Assembly (NCBI RefSeq): GCF_028640845.1
Contig: NC_080544.1
Span: 60,030,711 to 60,094,710, forward strand
Direction: 5' to 3'
Origin: Ahaetulla prasina
Taxonomy: Eukaryota > Chordata > Lepidosauria > Squamata > Colubridae
Length of the DNA: 64,000 nucleotides
The notes below the pieces were generated by a model, which saw nothing but the letters and a program-made list of their open reading frames with translations, was not told the DNA's origin and made no database searches. The translations under genes were made by a program, and so were the position numbers. This document shows positions 25,723-35,834 of this stretch, one piece after another (position 1 is the stretch's first letter; every line of letters begins with the position of its first letter).

Positions 25723-26126
25723 CAGTGGTAGTCAACCTGCTCCCTACCGCCCACTAGTGAGCGTTCCAGCTTTCATAGCAGGCGGTAGGGGTTTTGTCCG
25801 ATACTGAAGCTCTTTCCTTTTTTTCATTTAATTGACTTTTTAAAAAAATTTCATAGCATTATTTAAAAATATTTTCATTAGGCTTTTATAAAATTCCCTG
25901 TGACAATTTAAATTTCTGAAAATATACTATTTGTATCGCTTGCACGTAAGTTTACTTCATGTTACGTAAGTGAAACTAAATAGCGCTATAGTGCGACCGC
26001 AAACAAAAGACCCTCATCCCAGAATAGCTCGTGCATCTCCCCCCGAACTGGTGGAGAGTTAGAAAATTTTACTACTAACAGAGATACAAAAGTGGGTGGT
26101 AGGTATAAAAAGGTTGACTACCCCTG
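25723..26126. mobile_element. hAT element inserted in the Rex1-like LINE
   Basis: 404 bases with ends CAGTGGTAGTCAACCTG and GGTTGACTACCCCTG. The flanks tagtacag (25715-25722) and gagtacag (26127-26134) match at 7 of 8. The sub-terminal sequence (GGCGGTAGGGG and GTGGGTGGTAGG) is also partly inverted. No transposase. It is younger than the LINE it interrupts. Confidence 0.85.
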
Positions 26127-26350
26127 GAGTACAGCATCAGTGAATTCTTACAGCTCCAAATGTTCAAATATACTCCACTCGGTAGTCTCAAAGCAGTCCT
26201 GCAACTGGCAGAATGCTCCCTCCGGCCAGATTTTGACAATTTTCCTGACTGGCCATATCCTTTTCCTATGGGAGATTTACTATGGGCACAGTAGCAGAGA
26301 GATGTGGTCAGACATACCCAGATGGGAGAGGGGGATTGCTCTTCATGTCT
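26127..26350 (-). mobile_element. Probable continuation of the Rex1-like LINE beyond a hAT insertion
   Basis: The text resumes after the hAT duplication in the same orientation, with no new boundary visible until about 26350. The assignment rests on continuity, not on recognisable coding sequence. Confidence 0.4.
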
Positions 26351-26371
26351 TCAGTTTGAGCACATATGGTC

Positions 26372-26450
26372 TAGAGCAGTGGTCACCAACTGGTGGTCTG
26401 CGAACCACTGGTGGTCTGTGAGAAAATTTTGGTGGTCCGTGGTGCACCCG
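26372..26450 (+). mobile_element. hAT-like 5' end
   Basis: CAGTGGTCACCAACTGGTGG is a typical hAT start, followed by repeated GGTGGTC motifs. No matching 3' end was found, so the extent is unknown. Confidence 0.4.
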
Positions 26451-26934
26451 GGTGGAGGAGCTGCTCCGGGATGAGCAATGGCCAGTCCTGTGGCTAGAGC
26501 TCTGGAATATGGGACTGGCCAGGCAGCTCATGGTGGGGTTGTAAAATTTGTGCAATTTTACAACTTTGTGCAATTTGCAACTTTGCAGCTGGAATGAGGT
26601 AATGGTGCAAGGGGGTGGTGGCTGTGCAGGCAGGCCGAAGGAACAGGTGGTGGCAACCCCAGGCTGTTTCTTCCCCATGCTGCGGCTTCCTGTCAGCTGA
26701 ACCCACCAGTGTCTGTCCCCGCCCCTCGCCCTCCCTTCCCAGTCACTCCTCACCTGGCCTGAGAAGGGAAGGGTGGGGGATGGAGATTTGCTCCATATTC
26801 CAGAGCGGGAGCGAAGCTTCATCTCTTGCTGGATCTCACTGGTGTTTCTTCCGGACCTTATTGGTGCTCCGTGCACTTCAGTCTCTCAGGGAGATGCTTG
26901 ACTTCCTCTCAGCCCCAAGACACTGGCTAGCCCA

Positions 26935-27387
26935 TGAGATGAGAGAGAGAAAGAGAATGAAAGAGAGAGAGAATCAGAGAGAGAATGAAAGAGAAAGAAT
27001 GAGAGAGAGAGAGAGAGAGAGAATCAGAGAGAAAATGAAAGAGAGAGGAGAGAGAAAGAAAGAGGGGGAGAGATATGAGAGAGAGAAAGAGAGGGGGAAA
27101 GAGAGAGGGGGAGAAAGAGAATGAGAGACAGAATGAAAGAGAGAGAGAATGAAAGTGGGGGAGAGAGAGAAAGAGAGAGAACGAGAGGGGGGAGACAGAG
27201 ATGAGGGAGAGAGAATGAGAGGGAATGAGTGGGAGAGAGAAAGAGAGAGGGGGAAAGAGAGAGAGAAAGAGAGAATGAGAGAGAAAGAGTCAGAGAGAGA
27301 GAGAGAAAGAGAGAGGAGGAAAGAGAGAGAGAAAGAGTCAGAGAGAGACAGAGAAAGAGAGAGGGGAGAGAAAAAGAGGAGGGAGAG
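26935..27387. repeat. GA-rich simple repeat tract
   Basis: About 450 bases almost purely purine on the + strand, made of GAGAGA, GAGAAAGA and GAATGAGA units. Open frames across it on both strands are low-complexity artefacts. Confidence 0.93.
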
Positions 27388-27880
27388 TGCCTGAAGGACC
27401 CCATCCCATCACTGGGAGTCCAGGTGCTTCAGCAAGTGACATGCTGGATTCGTATTAGTGGTCTAATTAATTATAAAAAAAAAATTTCCATGCTGGTGTG
27501 CTCATCCAGGGATATTATTAGTACTTCTGAATAAATATTTGCACTAAGTATATTACTGTTATAAATAATCCCCAATTATCTTATTACATAAGCTGCTACA
27601 AATAATTCCTAGCTATGTTATGAAATTAAAAACCATTAGATTGATTATTTTTATATAGCACCTTTTCTCCAAGAACTCAAGGCATGGTATTCTGTTCTCT
27701 ATTCTCTCCCTAATAACTCTGTGAGGTAGGTTTTCCTGAAAAATAGTAATTGGCTGAAAACTGCTCATTGAGCCTACCACCCCCTCTCCAAAAGAGCTAT
27801 AAACCAAGAGAAATATCTGAAATAAAAAACCTCTGTCTTATTCAGTTGTGCTGTAAGTGTCAGTTACCTACAGTATGTAC
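27388..27880. other. Intergenic, no gene recognised
   Basis: AT-rich. 27650-27760 faintly resembles an old SINE body. Confidence 0.35.
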
Positions 27881-28258
27881 TGATAATCCCATTGGCGGGA
27901 AAATCCATTTAGGGTTAGGGTTAGGCCCCCTTGAATTTGGACAGAAAAATGGAGGTCAGCAATGAATTCAGAGAACATGGATATGTTTAGGAGGGTACTG
28001 ACTTTTTGAGTCGGGCTTATCTACATTTCCTGGTAAAATACATGGGAAAATCCCATTCGCGGAAAATCCAGGTAGGATGAAGCTTAGGTCTTCATGATTC
28101 AGAGAGCAAAATGGACATTGCCAATAACTTTGGAGCCCATGGGTTTGGTTAGGAGGGTGCCTACTTTTTGTTCCTGCCTAATCTACATTTCCATTTTGCT
28201 CTCCGAATTCATCAAGACCTAACCCTAAAAAGTGGATTTTCCATGAATGGGATTTTCC

Positions 28259-28805
28259 CAGGGGTGAAATGCTCCCAGTTCGGACCAGATCACCCGATCC
28301 GGTGGTTTGGAGAACCAGTAGCAAAAATCTCTGCCCCCCCCATGCCCATCTGAGCCTCATGATCATCAGACGGGTTTTTTTTAACTTTTAAAAGCATTTT
28401 TTTTTCGGCTGAAAAAATGCTTTTAAAAGTAAAAAAGCCGAAAACCTCTCATGATCGCGCGGCTCAGCTGGGATTGTCAGAGGCTTTTAAAACCTCTTTG
28501 GCCGAAGAGATTGTAAAAAAAATGCTTTTAAAAGGCTCCTCTGGTGATCAGGCAACTCAGCTGGGATTGTCAGAACCCTTTAAAAGCTTTTAAAAGGCTC
28601 CTCTGATGATCCCAGCTGAGTTGCCTGATCATCAGAGGCTTTTAAAAGCTTTTCTTTTACAACCTCTTCGGCCAAAGAGGTTATTGAAAAAATGCTTTTA
28701 AAAGTTTAAAAAAAAAGTTGGCCACGCCCACCCAGTCACATTACCCCACCACCACCAAGCCACGCCCACAAAACCGGTAGTAACAAATTTTACATTTCAC
28801 CCCTG
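28259..28805. mobile_element. hAT element with perfect 8-bp duplication
   Basis: 547 bases with 12-base inverted ends (CAGGGGTGAAAT and ATTTCACCCCTG), flanked by gattttcc at 28251-28258 and 28806-28813, identical. The interior (28370-28700) is built from repeated and inverted GCTTTTAAAAG and CAGCTGGGATTGTCAG blocks and could fold into several hairpins. Non-autonomous, and inserted into the satellite-like array. Confidence 0.9.
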
Positions 28806-29339
28806 GATTTTCCCACGTATATTAACTGGAAATGTAAATAAGGCAGGGCCAAGGAGGAGGCACCCTACTAACCATATCCATGGGCTACGAATTTTGCTTT
28901 CTGAATTCATGCAGACTTAACCCTAACCGTAACTGGATTTTCCACAAATGGGATTTTCCCATGTATTTTTCCTGGAAACATAGATAAGGCAGGCTCGAAA
29001 ACTAGGCACCCTCCTAACCATACCCATGGGCTCCTAATTCATGTCCATTTTGCTCTCCAAATTCATGGAGACCTAACCCTAAATGGATTTTCTACGAATG
29101 GGATTTTCCCATTCGCACCTGGCTTATTTCCATTTCTTGACAAAATACATGGGAAAATCCCATTCATGGAAAATCCAGTTAGGGTTAAGGTTAGGTCTCC
29201 ATGAATTCAGAGAGCAAAATGGATATCACCAATGAATTTGGAGCCCTTGGGTATGGTTAGGATGGTGTGTACTTATTGGACCTGCCCTATCTACATTTCC
29301 TTGCAAAATACATGGGAAAATCCCATTCAGGGATGGTAG

Positions 29340-29510
29340 GCACACTGGTGTGCTTATGCACACTGCCTTAGGGACCTCTTAAGAAACATGAAAGGTCCAC
29401 GGTAGACAGTTTATGGTAAAAGGTATGGGGATTAGTGAGACTAACAACAGGATCAGGTAGATTGTTCCAGACATTTATTTCTCTATTGCAAAAGTCATGA
29501 GTTCAGAGCC
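29340..29510 (-). mobile_element. CR1-like LINE 3' fragment
   Basis: Short diverged copy of the CR1-like end seen at 12440-12905: CTTATGCACACTGCCTTAGG and GTAGACAGTTTATGG. Confidence 0.55.
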
Positions 29511-29762
29511 CTTGGGTACGGTTAGCAAGGTGTATACTTTTCAGGCCTGCCTTATCTATGTTTCCTGGCTAAATGGGGAAAATCCCATTTGCAAAAAATC
29601 TATTTAGGATTAGGATTAGGTCTCCATGAATTCAGAGAGCAAAATTGATTTTCCGTGAATTTTGTGGATTTGCCCCACAATCATTTCCTGTATATTTTAT
29701 GAGGAAACATAGATAAGGCAGTCTCAAAAAGTCTGCACACTTTTAAGTAATAAGTATAATAA

Positions 29763-29965
29763 TAGCAATAGCACTTGTATACTGCCTCATATTGCTATAC
29801 AGCAGTCTCAGTGTTTTACAATGTCAGCATATTGCTACCAACAATCTGGGTCCTCATTGTACTGAACTTAGAAGGATTGAATGCTGACCCCTTCAACTCC
29901 AGGCTATGGGCAGAGTTTACCTTCAATACTATATTCTAACCACTATGTCACCAGGGCTCCTAAGC
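29763..29965 (-). mobile_element. Old Sauria-type SINE
   Basis: On the minus strand the ACCCAGATTGTTGGTAGCAA block and AGTGCTATTGCTATT end are kept; the tRNA-like head is eroded (TGACATAGTGGTTAGAATA). Confidence 0.65.
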
Positions 29966-30430
29966 ATACCAGTATGCTACGAATTTATTTGTGATGTTCA
30001 TTTTGTTTTCTGAATTTATAGAGACCCAACCCTAACCATAAGTGGATTTGCCTACCCAATGAAGTTTTCCTATATATATTTCCAAGAAACGTAGATAAAA
30101 AAGGCTCAAAAAATCAGCACCATCCTAAATATATTAATACGCTATGAATCCATTGGCCATGTTCATTTTGCTCTCTGAATTCATGGAGACCTAACTATAA
30201 TCCCAAGTGGATTTTCCCTGAAATGGGATTTTCCCATGCATTTTACCAGAGGACATAAATATTGCAGTTTTGAAAAGTCAGCACCTTCCTAAGCATACCA
30301 ATGCACTATAAATCTTTTGGAATTATTCATTTTGTTGTCTGAATTCATGCAGCCCTAACACTAATCTTAAGTGGATTTGCCCCTCAATGGTGTTTTCCCA
30401 TTTATTTTCCCAGGAAACCTAGATAAAGCA

Positions 30431-30874
30431 GAATTGAATCATCATCGTTCTATGCATACTGTGGCTCAGGGGCAGTGTAGTGGCCCATTGCCTGTTGGGT
30501 TTGTTGGCTGGAAAACTGACAGCCCTGGTTCAGGACCTAAGTGCCGTGTGACGGAGTTATTTTCTGTTCTCGCTCACCTCCTGCCAACCTAGCAGTTTGA
30601 AATCATGTAAATGCTAGTTGATAAATATGTACTATTTCAGTAGTAATGGTAACAGCACTCCGTGCTGGCCACATGACCACAGAAACATCTTCAGACAATG
30701 CTGGCTGGCTCAACTACTCTTGATATGGAGATTAGCACTGCCCCCTACAGTCAGCAATATCTAGCCAAACAAAATCTGCAGGGATTCTTTTACCTATTTT
30801 TAAGATAAGAGTAAAAGATGTACCTACAAAAACACTCTCCCCATGCATAACTATTGTTGTAAATCTTACAAAGC
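30431..30874. other. Short intergenic stretch
   Basis: 30650-30720 (GGCCACATGACCACAGAAAC, CTGGCTGGCTC) looks like a fragment of an old repeat. No gene. Confidence 0.35.
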
Positions 30875-32085
30875 ACTGCACAAGAACTTAATCTTATTAG
30901 CGCATTGGAAGGTGGGGCTGAATCAGAGGGAGAAGCTTGCTAATTTGGACTTCAGTAAGGCATTTGATAAAGTAGACTACAACCTACTATTCGAGAAGAT
31001 AGAAATATGTGAGTTAGAGAGCATCACCACCAGATGGATTCATAATTGGCTGACCAACTGTACTCTACATGTAGTCTCTAATGGATCTGCATATACATGG
31101 AGGAAAATATGCAGTGGGTACCCAAGGCTCTCTCTTTGGCCCAGTATTCTTCAATATCTTCAACAATGACTTAGATGAGGGGATAGAATGGGAACTTGTC
31201 AAATTTGCAGATGACACCAAGGGGAACTTGTCAGATTTGCAGATGACACCAAGCCAACGCTCCTGAAGATAGACTCAATATACAGAAGGATTTGAACACT
31301 GGGCTCTGTCTAACAAAATAAAATTCAAGGATAAGAAAAGTAAGAAGGCAAGAAAATCCAAATGCACAAGTATAGTATACATGGTACCTGGTTCAATAGC
31401 AGTAACTGCAAAAGGGATCTTGGAGTCTTAGTGGACAATCTCTTAAGTATGAGCCAGCTGTATGCTGCAGCTGCCAAAAAAGCCACTACAGTCCTAGACT
31501 GCATTAACAGAGGTTTAGAATCATGTGAAGTGTTAGTGCCATTTTATAATACCTTGTTAAGACCACACTTGGAATATTGCATCCAATTTTGGTCACCATG
31601 ATAAAAAGAAAAGATATTGGGAGTCTAGAAAGATTGCAGAGAAGAGCAACAAAGATGATTAGGGGACTGGAGGCTAAAATAAATGAAGAACGGCTGCAGG
31701 AATTCAGTATGTCTAGTAGTTTAATGAAAAGAAGGACTAGGGGTGACATGATAGTAGTGTTCCAATATCTAAGGAGCTGCCACAAAAAGAGGCAGTCAAC
31801 ATTCTGCAAAGCATCTGAAGGCAAGATAAGAAACAATGAATGGAAACTAATCAAGAAGAGAACCAACTTAGAACTAAGGAGGAATTTCCTGACAGTTAGA
31901 ACAATTAATTAGTGGAATGACTTGCCACCAGAAGTTGTGGGTGCTCCAACACCTGAAGTTTTTAAGAAGAGATTGGATAACCATTTGTCTGAAATGATAT
32001 GGGGTTTCCTGCCTGAGCAGGAGTTTGGACTAGAAGACCTCCAAGGTCCCTTCCAACTCTGTTATTCTGTTATCAGGTCACCTGA
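30875..32085 (+). mobile_element. Decayed CR1 LINE
   Basis: Broken reading frames hold the CR1 RT and C-terminal blocks in order: LDFSKAFDKVDYNLL, then [13 protein letters not shown], then VKFADDTK, then RDLGVLVDNLLSMS, then RPHLEYCIQFW, then LERLQRRATKMIRGL, then RRNFLTVRTIN and WNDLPPEVV. A TAG interrupts just before WNDLPP. The 3' end is TTCCAACTCTGTTATTCTGT, typical of CR1. A 31-base segment around the FADD motif is tandemly doubled (about 31193-31254). Confidence 0.88.
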
Positions 32086-32156
32086 AATATTCAATGTGTT
32101 AACCAGATTCAGATTGGAACTGTCATTATTTCTCTTTAGCAAACTTGTACTAGACC

Positions 32157-32275
32157 AGTGTTTTCGAAGTTGGTAAATTTAAGATGTATGAACTCCAATT
32201 TGCAGAATTTCCTTTGCCTGTTCACTAGCCAGTTTTGGGAATTGAAGACCTCACATCTTAAGGTTCTCAAGTTTA
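32157..32275. mobile_element. Degenerate palindromic MITE
   Basis: CAGTGTTTTCGAAGTTGGTAA with a partly inverted second half (CATCTTAAGGTTCTCAAG). Resembles a short hAT-like palindrome common in squamates; the ends are eroded. Confidence 0.45.
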
Positions 32276-32456
32276 AAAAAAACATGTATTAGACTTAATC
32301 ATTCTTAAAGGAATTGAATTACTAATTCAATGAAACTTCAAGTAGTTATTTTACACCCCCCCCCCATGGTATTATTAAAATACGAACTATTAAATAATTC
32401 TTAGAAGTCCTATGCCACACTTAAAGAGGTTGAGTGAGACAGCCAACCTGCCATGC

Positions 32457-34138
32457 CGAATATAACCCGGTGTGCCTCTTTTTTGGAAAAGCAACAATAT
32501 TTTTTTGCCTAATGCCCATCCCCCTGATCTCGCAGTAGCCCATGGGAGGGCCATTAAAGGGCTCTCTTTCTTGAAGCAGTCATCAGCGCCTTCCTTTCTC
32601 TCCAGCAAGCGCCCACTCTCCCAAACAAATCACAAGGACTTTGGATGATGGAGGTGGCGCCGGCAGATTCCCTAAAGAACTCAGAAGAACTTTAGGTAGG
32701 TAGGGGAGGGGCAGCGGGGGAAACCCGATCACCTGCAGACAAGGCACGCCCCGGGAAGAAGGAATCCCGGGAGACCACGGAATGCAGCAGAGTTTTTTTC
32801 GCAGAGCCGGGAAAAAGGCTGAGTGAATCTCTCCGGATTCTGGCAGAGTCCCAGTCTCTTTCCCGGCGCCCCGCGGAGAGAAGCGCTTCGCCGCGCAGCG
32901 CCTCGTAAAAATTCAACAGGCGTGGTCAGGAAAACCTGTAAAAAGCTGACCCGGTTGAACTTCTGTTGTCAAATCGATGTGAAAAGTAAGTGCACCCGAC
33001 GGTTGTGGCACAGCACTAGGCCAGACAAAGAGGAGAAAGCAGATGAGTCCAGCCGTTAGGCCAGTGTTCTCTGCTGTCGCCCAAGTACATAAACTGGATT
33101 GGAGTTTCAGAAATATACAACGGTCAAAGGTAAAGTTGAAAGCAATATAGGGTAAGATAGAAGGGGCCCTTAGATGGTCCTTGGATGAACCCAAAGCTGT
33201 CGTGTGAGCTTGAAGAAAATCCGCCGCCCCAACACTCCCTGAATATACTGTAGTTATTGCATAACTCATGATTGGCAGGTCTTCCAGCAGCCTCATTCGC
33301 TCCGCCTAATGGTAAAGCTGGAGGAGCGGAGCTCTGCGGAAGGAGTGGAGTATCTTAAGCCTGCCTCTGAGCCTGCTGGGAATGCCCCGACTTGGAGTAC
33401 ATGGGCAGCCGCCATCGCCCCGGTGCAGAGGGCTCCTCTCGGCGCAAAGTGGCGCGCTTGCCTCCTTATATGTGTCTCGTGGCAAGGCATTCCTCTAAAG
33501 GCTACGTATAAATAAATGACCCTTTCAGACATACTCCTAAACTGCGAAGATTCGATATAGGGACCAAGGCACCAACTTCAACTTCCCAGTGGAACTTTAT
33601 TTCAAATAAATAAACAAACAAATATGTGGAAACTGGTAGGAGATAACGTGCATATCTACTCCTACATCCGGACAGCAGGGCAGTTTTGAGCAAGAGCTTA
33701 GAAGAATTCAGAAGTTAAGATAGTTTTCATCATAGTAAAAATACTGTATTGGCATCTTTAACGATGCTCTAAGATTTTAACTTTTTTCTATGCATTATTT
33801 TGGCTCCAATTAAAAAGCATCTAGAAGCTGGAACAATTTACACTTTTACTGTGGAAGCGAGCCCGTATTACCAAACAGCGCATACGTGAGGTGTATGGTA
33901 AAACTCCACTTCTTCAAACTGTGTTGACAATTACAAATGTAGTTGCCACAAGTGGAAAACTTTCGCTATCGAGTAAAAAAAGGGAAAGAGTACAGTTGGG
34001 TGGGGGGACCAATTCAACGTGGAAAAGGATCTTAATGAGTATTTCTCTCTCTTTTCTCTCTTCTTTTCCACCTTCTGCAACCCACCCCTTTCTTCCGGGG
34101 CCGGAGGAATCTGTGCATTGGGAGACGCAGACTATGCG
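32457..34138 (+). repeat. Tandem duplicate copy 1 of a CpG-rich unique segment
   Basis: 1,682 bases, repeated at 34139-35834. It contains a CpG-rich core at about 32640-33000, a good splice-donor-like gtaagt at 32986, and GCCGCCAT at about 33409. The open frames in it lack recognisable domains. No retroelement features, so the duplication is of ordinary sequence. Confidence 0.92.
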
Positions 34139-35834
34139 CGAATATAACCCGGTGTGCCTCTTTTTTGGAAAAGCAACAATATTTTTTTGCCTAATGCCCA
34201 TCCCCCTGATCTCGCAGTAGCCCATGGGAGGGCCATTAAAGGGCTCTCTTTCTTGAAGCAGTCATCAGCGCCTTCCTTTCTCTCCAGCAAGCGCCCACTC
34301 TCCCAAACAAATCACAAGGACTTTGGATGATGGAGGTGGCGCCGGCAGATTCCCTAAAGAACTCAGAAGAACTTTAGGTAGGTAGGGGAGGGGCAGCGGG
34401 GGAAACCCGATCACCTGCAGACAAGGCACGCCCCGGGAAGAAGGAATCCCGGGAGACCACGGAATGCAGCAGAGTTTTTTTCGCAGAGCCGGGAAAAAGG
34501 CTGAGTGAATCTCTCCGGATTCTGGCAGAGTCCCAGTCTCTTTCCCGGCGCCCCGCGGAGAGAAGCGCTTCGCCGCGCAGCGCCTCGTAAAAATTCAACA
34601 GGCGTGGTCAGGAAAACCTGTAAAAAGCTGACCCGGTTGAACTTCTGTTGTCAAATCGATGTGAAAAGTAAGTGCACCCGACGGTTGTGGCACAGCACTA
34701 GGCCAGACAAAGAGGAGAAAGCAGATGAGTCCAGCCGTTAGGCCAGTGTTCTCTGCTGTCGCCCAAGTACATAAACTGGATTGGAGTTTCAGAAATATAC
34801 AACGGTCAAAGGTAAAGTTGAAAGCAATATAGGGTAAGATAGAAGGGGCCCTTAGATGGTCCTTGGATGAACCCAAAGCTGTCGTGTGAGCTTGAAGAAA
34901 ATCCGCCGCCCCAACACTCCCCGAATATACTGTAGTTATTGCATAACTCATGATTGGCAGGTCTTCCAGCAGCCTCATTCGCTCCGCCTAATGGTAAAGC
35001 TGGAGGAGCGGAGCTCTGCGGAAGGAGTGGAGTATCTTAAGCCTGCCTCTGAGCCTGCTGGGAATGCCCCGACTTGGAGTACATGGGCAGCCGCCATCGC
35101 CCCGGTGCAGAGGGCTCCTCTCTCGGGCGCAAAGTGGCGCGCTTGCCTCCTTTATATGTGTCTCGTGGCAAGGCATTCCTCTAAAGGCTACGTATAAATA
35201 AATGACCCTTTCAGACATACTCCTAAACTGCGAAGATTCGATATAGGGACCAAGGCACCAACTTCAACTTCCCAGTGGAACTTTATTTCAAATAAATAAA
35301 CAAACAAATATGTGGAAACTGGTAGGAGATAACGTGCATATCTACTCCTACATCCGGACAGCAGGGCAGTTTTGAGCAAGAGCTTAGAAGAATTCAGAAG
35401 TTAAGATAGTTTTCATCATAGTAAAAATACTGTATTGGCATCTTTAACGATGCTCTAAGATTTTAACTTTTTTCTATGCATTATTTTGGCTCCAATTAAA
35501 AAGCATCTAGAAGCTGGAACAATTTACACTTTTACTGTGGAAGCGAGCCCGTATTACCAAACAGCGCATACGTGAGGTGTATGGTAAAACTCCACTTCTT
35601 CAAACTGTGTTGACAATTACAAATGTAGTTGCCACAAGTGGAAAACTTTCGCTATCGAGTAAAAAAAGGGAAAGAGTACAGTTGGGTGGGGGGACCAATT
35701 CAACGTGGAAAAGGATCTTAATGAGTATTTCTCTCTCTCTTTTTCTCTCTCTTCTTTTTCCACCTTCTGCAACCCACCCCCTTTCTTCCGGGGCCGGAGG
35801 AATCTGTGCATTGGGAGACGCAGACTATGCGCGA
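34139..35834 (+). repeat. Tandem duplicate copy 2 of a CpG-rich unique segment
   Basis: Copy 2 starts exactly where copy 1 ends (junction around the shared cga). Differences found by eye are few: one C/T change at 34919, and small length differences in CT, G, T and C runs near 35120, 35150 and 35735-35785. I estimate identity above 98 percent. After it the sequence continues as unique DNA. Confidence 0.92.

Larger units (their letters stand above)
27880..30430. repeat. Degenerate satellite-like array with orientation switches and telomere-like motifs
   Basis: About a dozen diverged copies of a unit of roughly 165 bases. Each has a block near AAAATCCCATTCGCGGAAAA, then a TTAGGGTTAGG-like block, then GAATTCAGAGAGCAAAATGG, then a TACATTTCCTGGTAAAATAC-like block. 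Units run forward at 27880-28190, reversed at 28190-29120, forward at 29120-29740 and reversed from 29990 to 30430. A hAT (28259-28805), a CR1-like fragment (29340-29510) and a SINE (29763-29965) interrupt it. Confidence 0.75.

Noticed and set aside
26615..27404. Long frames of Arg/Glu/Lys (plus) and Ser/Leu/Phe (minus)
   Set aside because: Translations of a GA-rich simple repeat.
27909..27925. True interstitial telomere block
   Set aside because: Only two full TTAGGG units and a partial third, recurring as part of a longer unit, so not a plain telomeric tract.
32692..32916. Identical frames repeated at 34374-34598, suggesting a duplicated gene
   Set aside because: They repeat because the DNA is tandemly duplicated; the peptides carry no domain, and the frames run through CpG-rich DNA.
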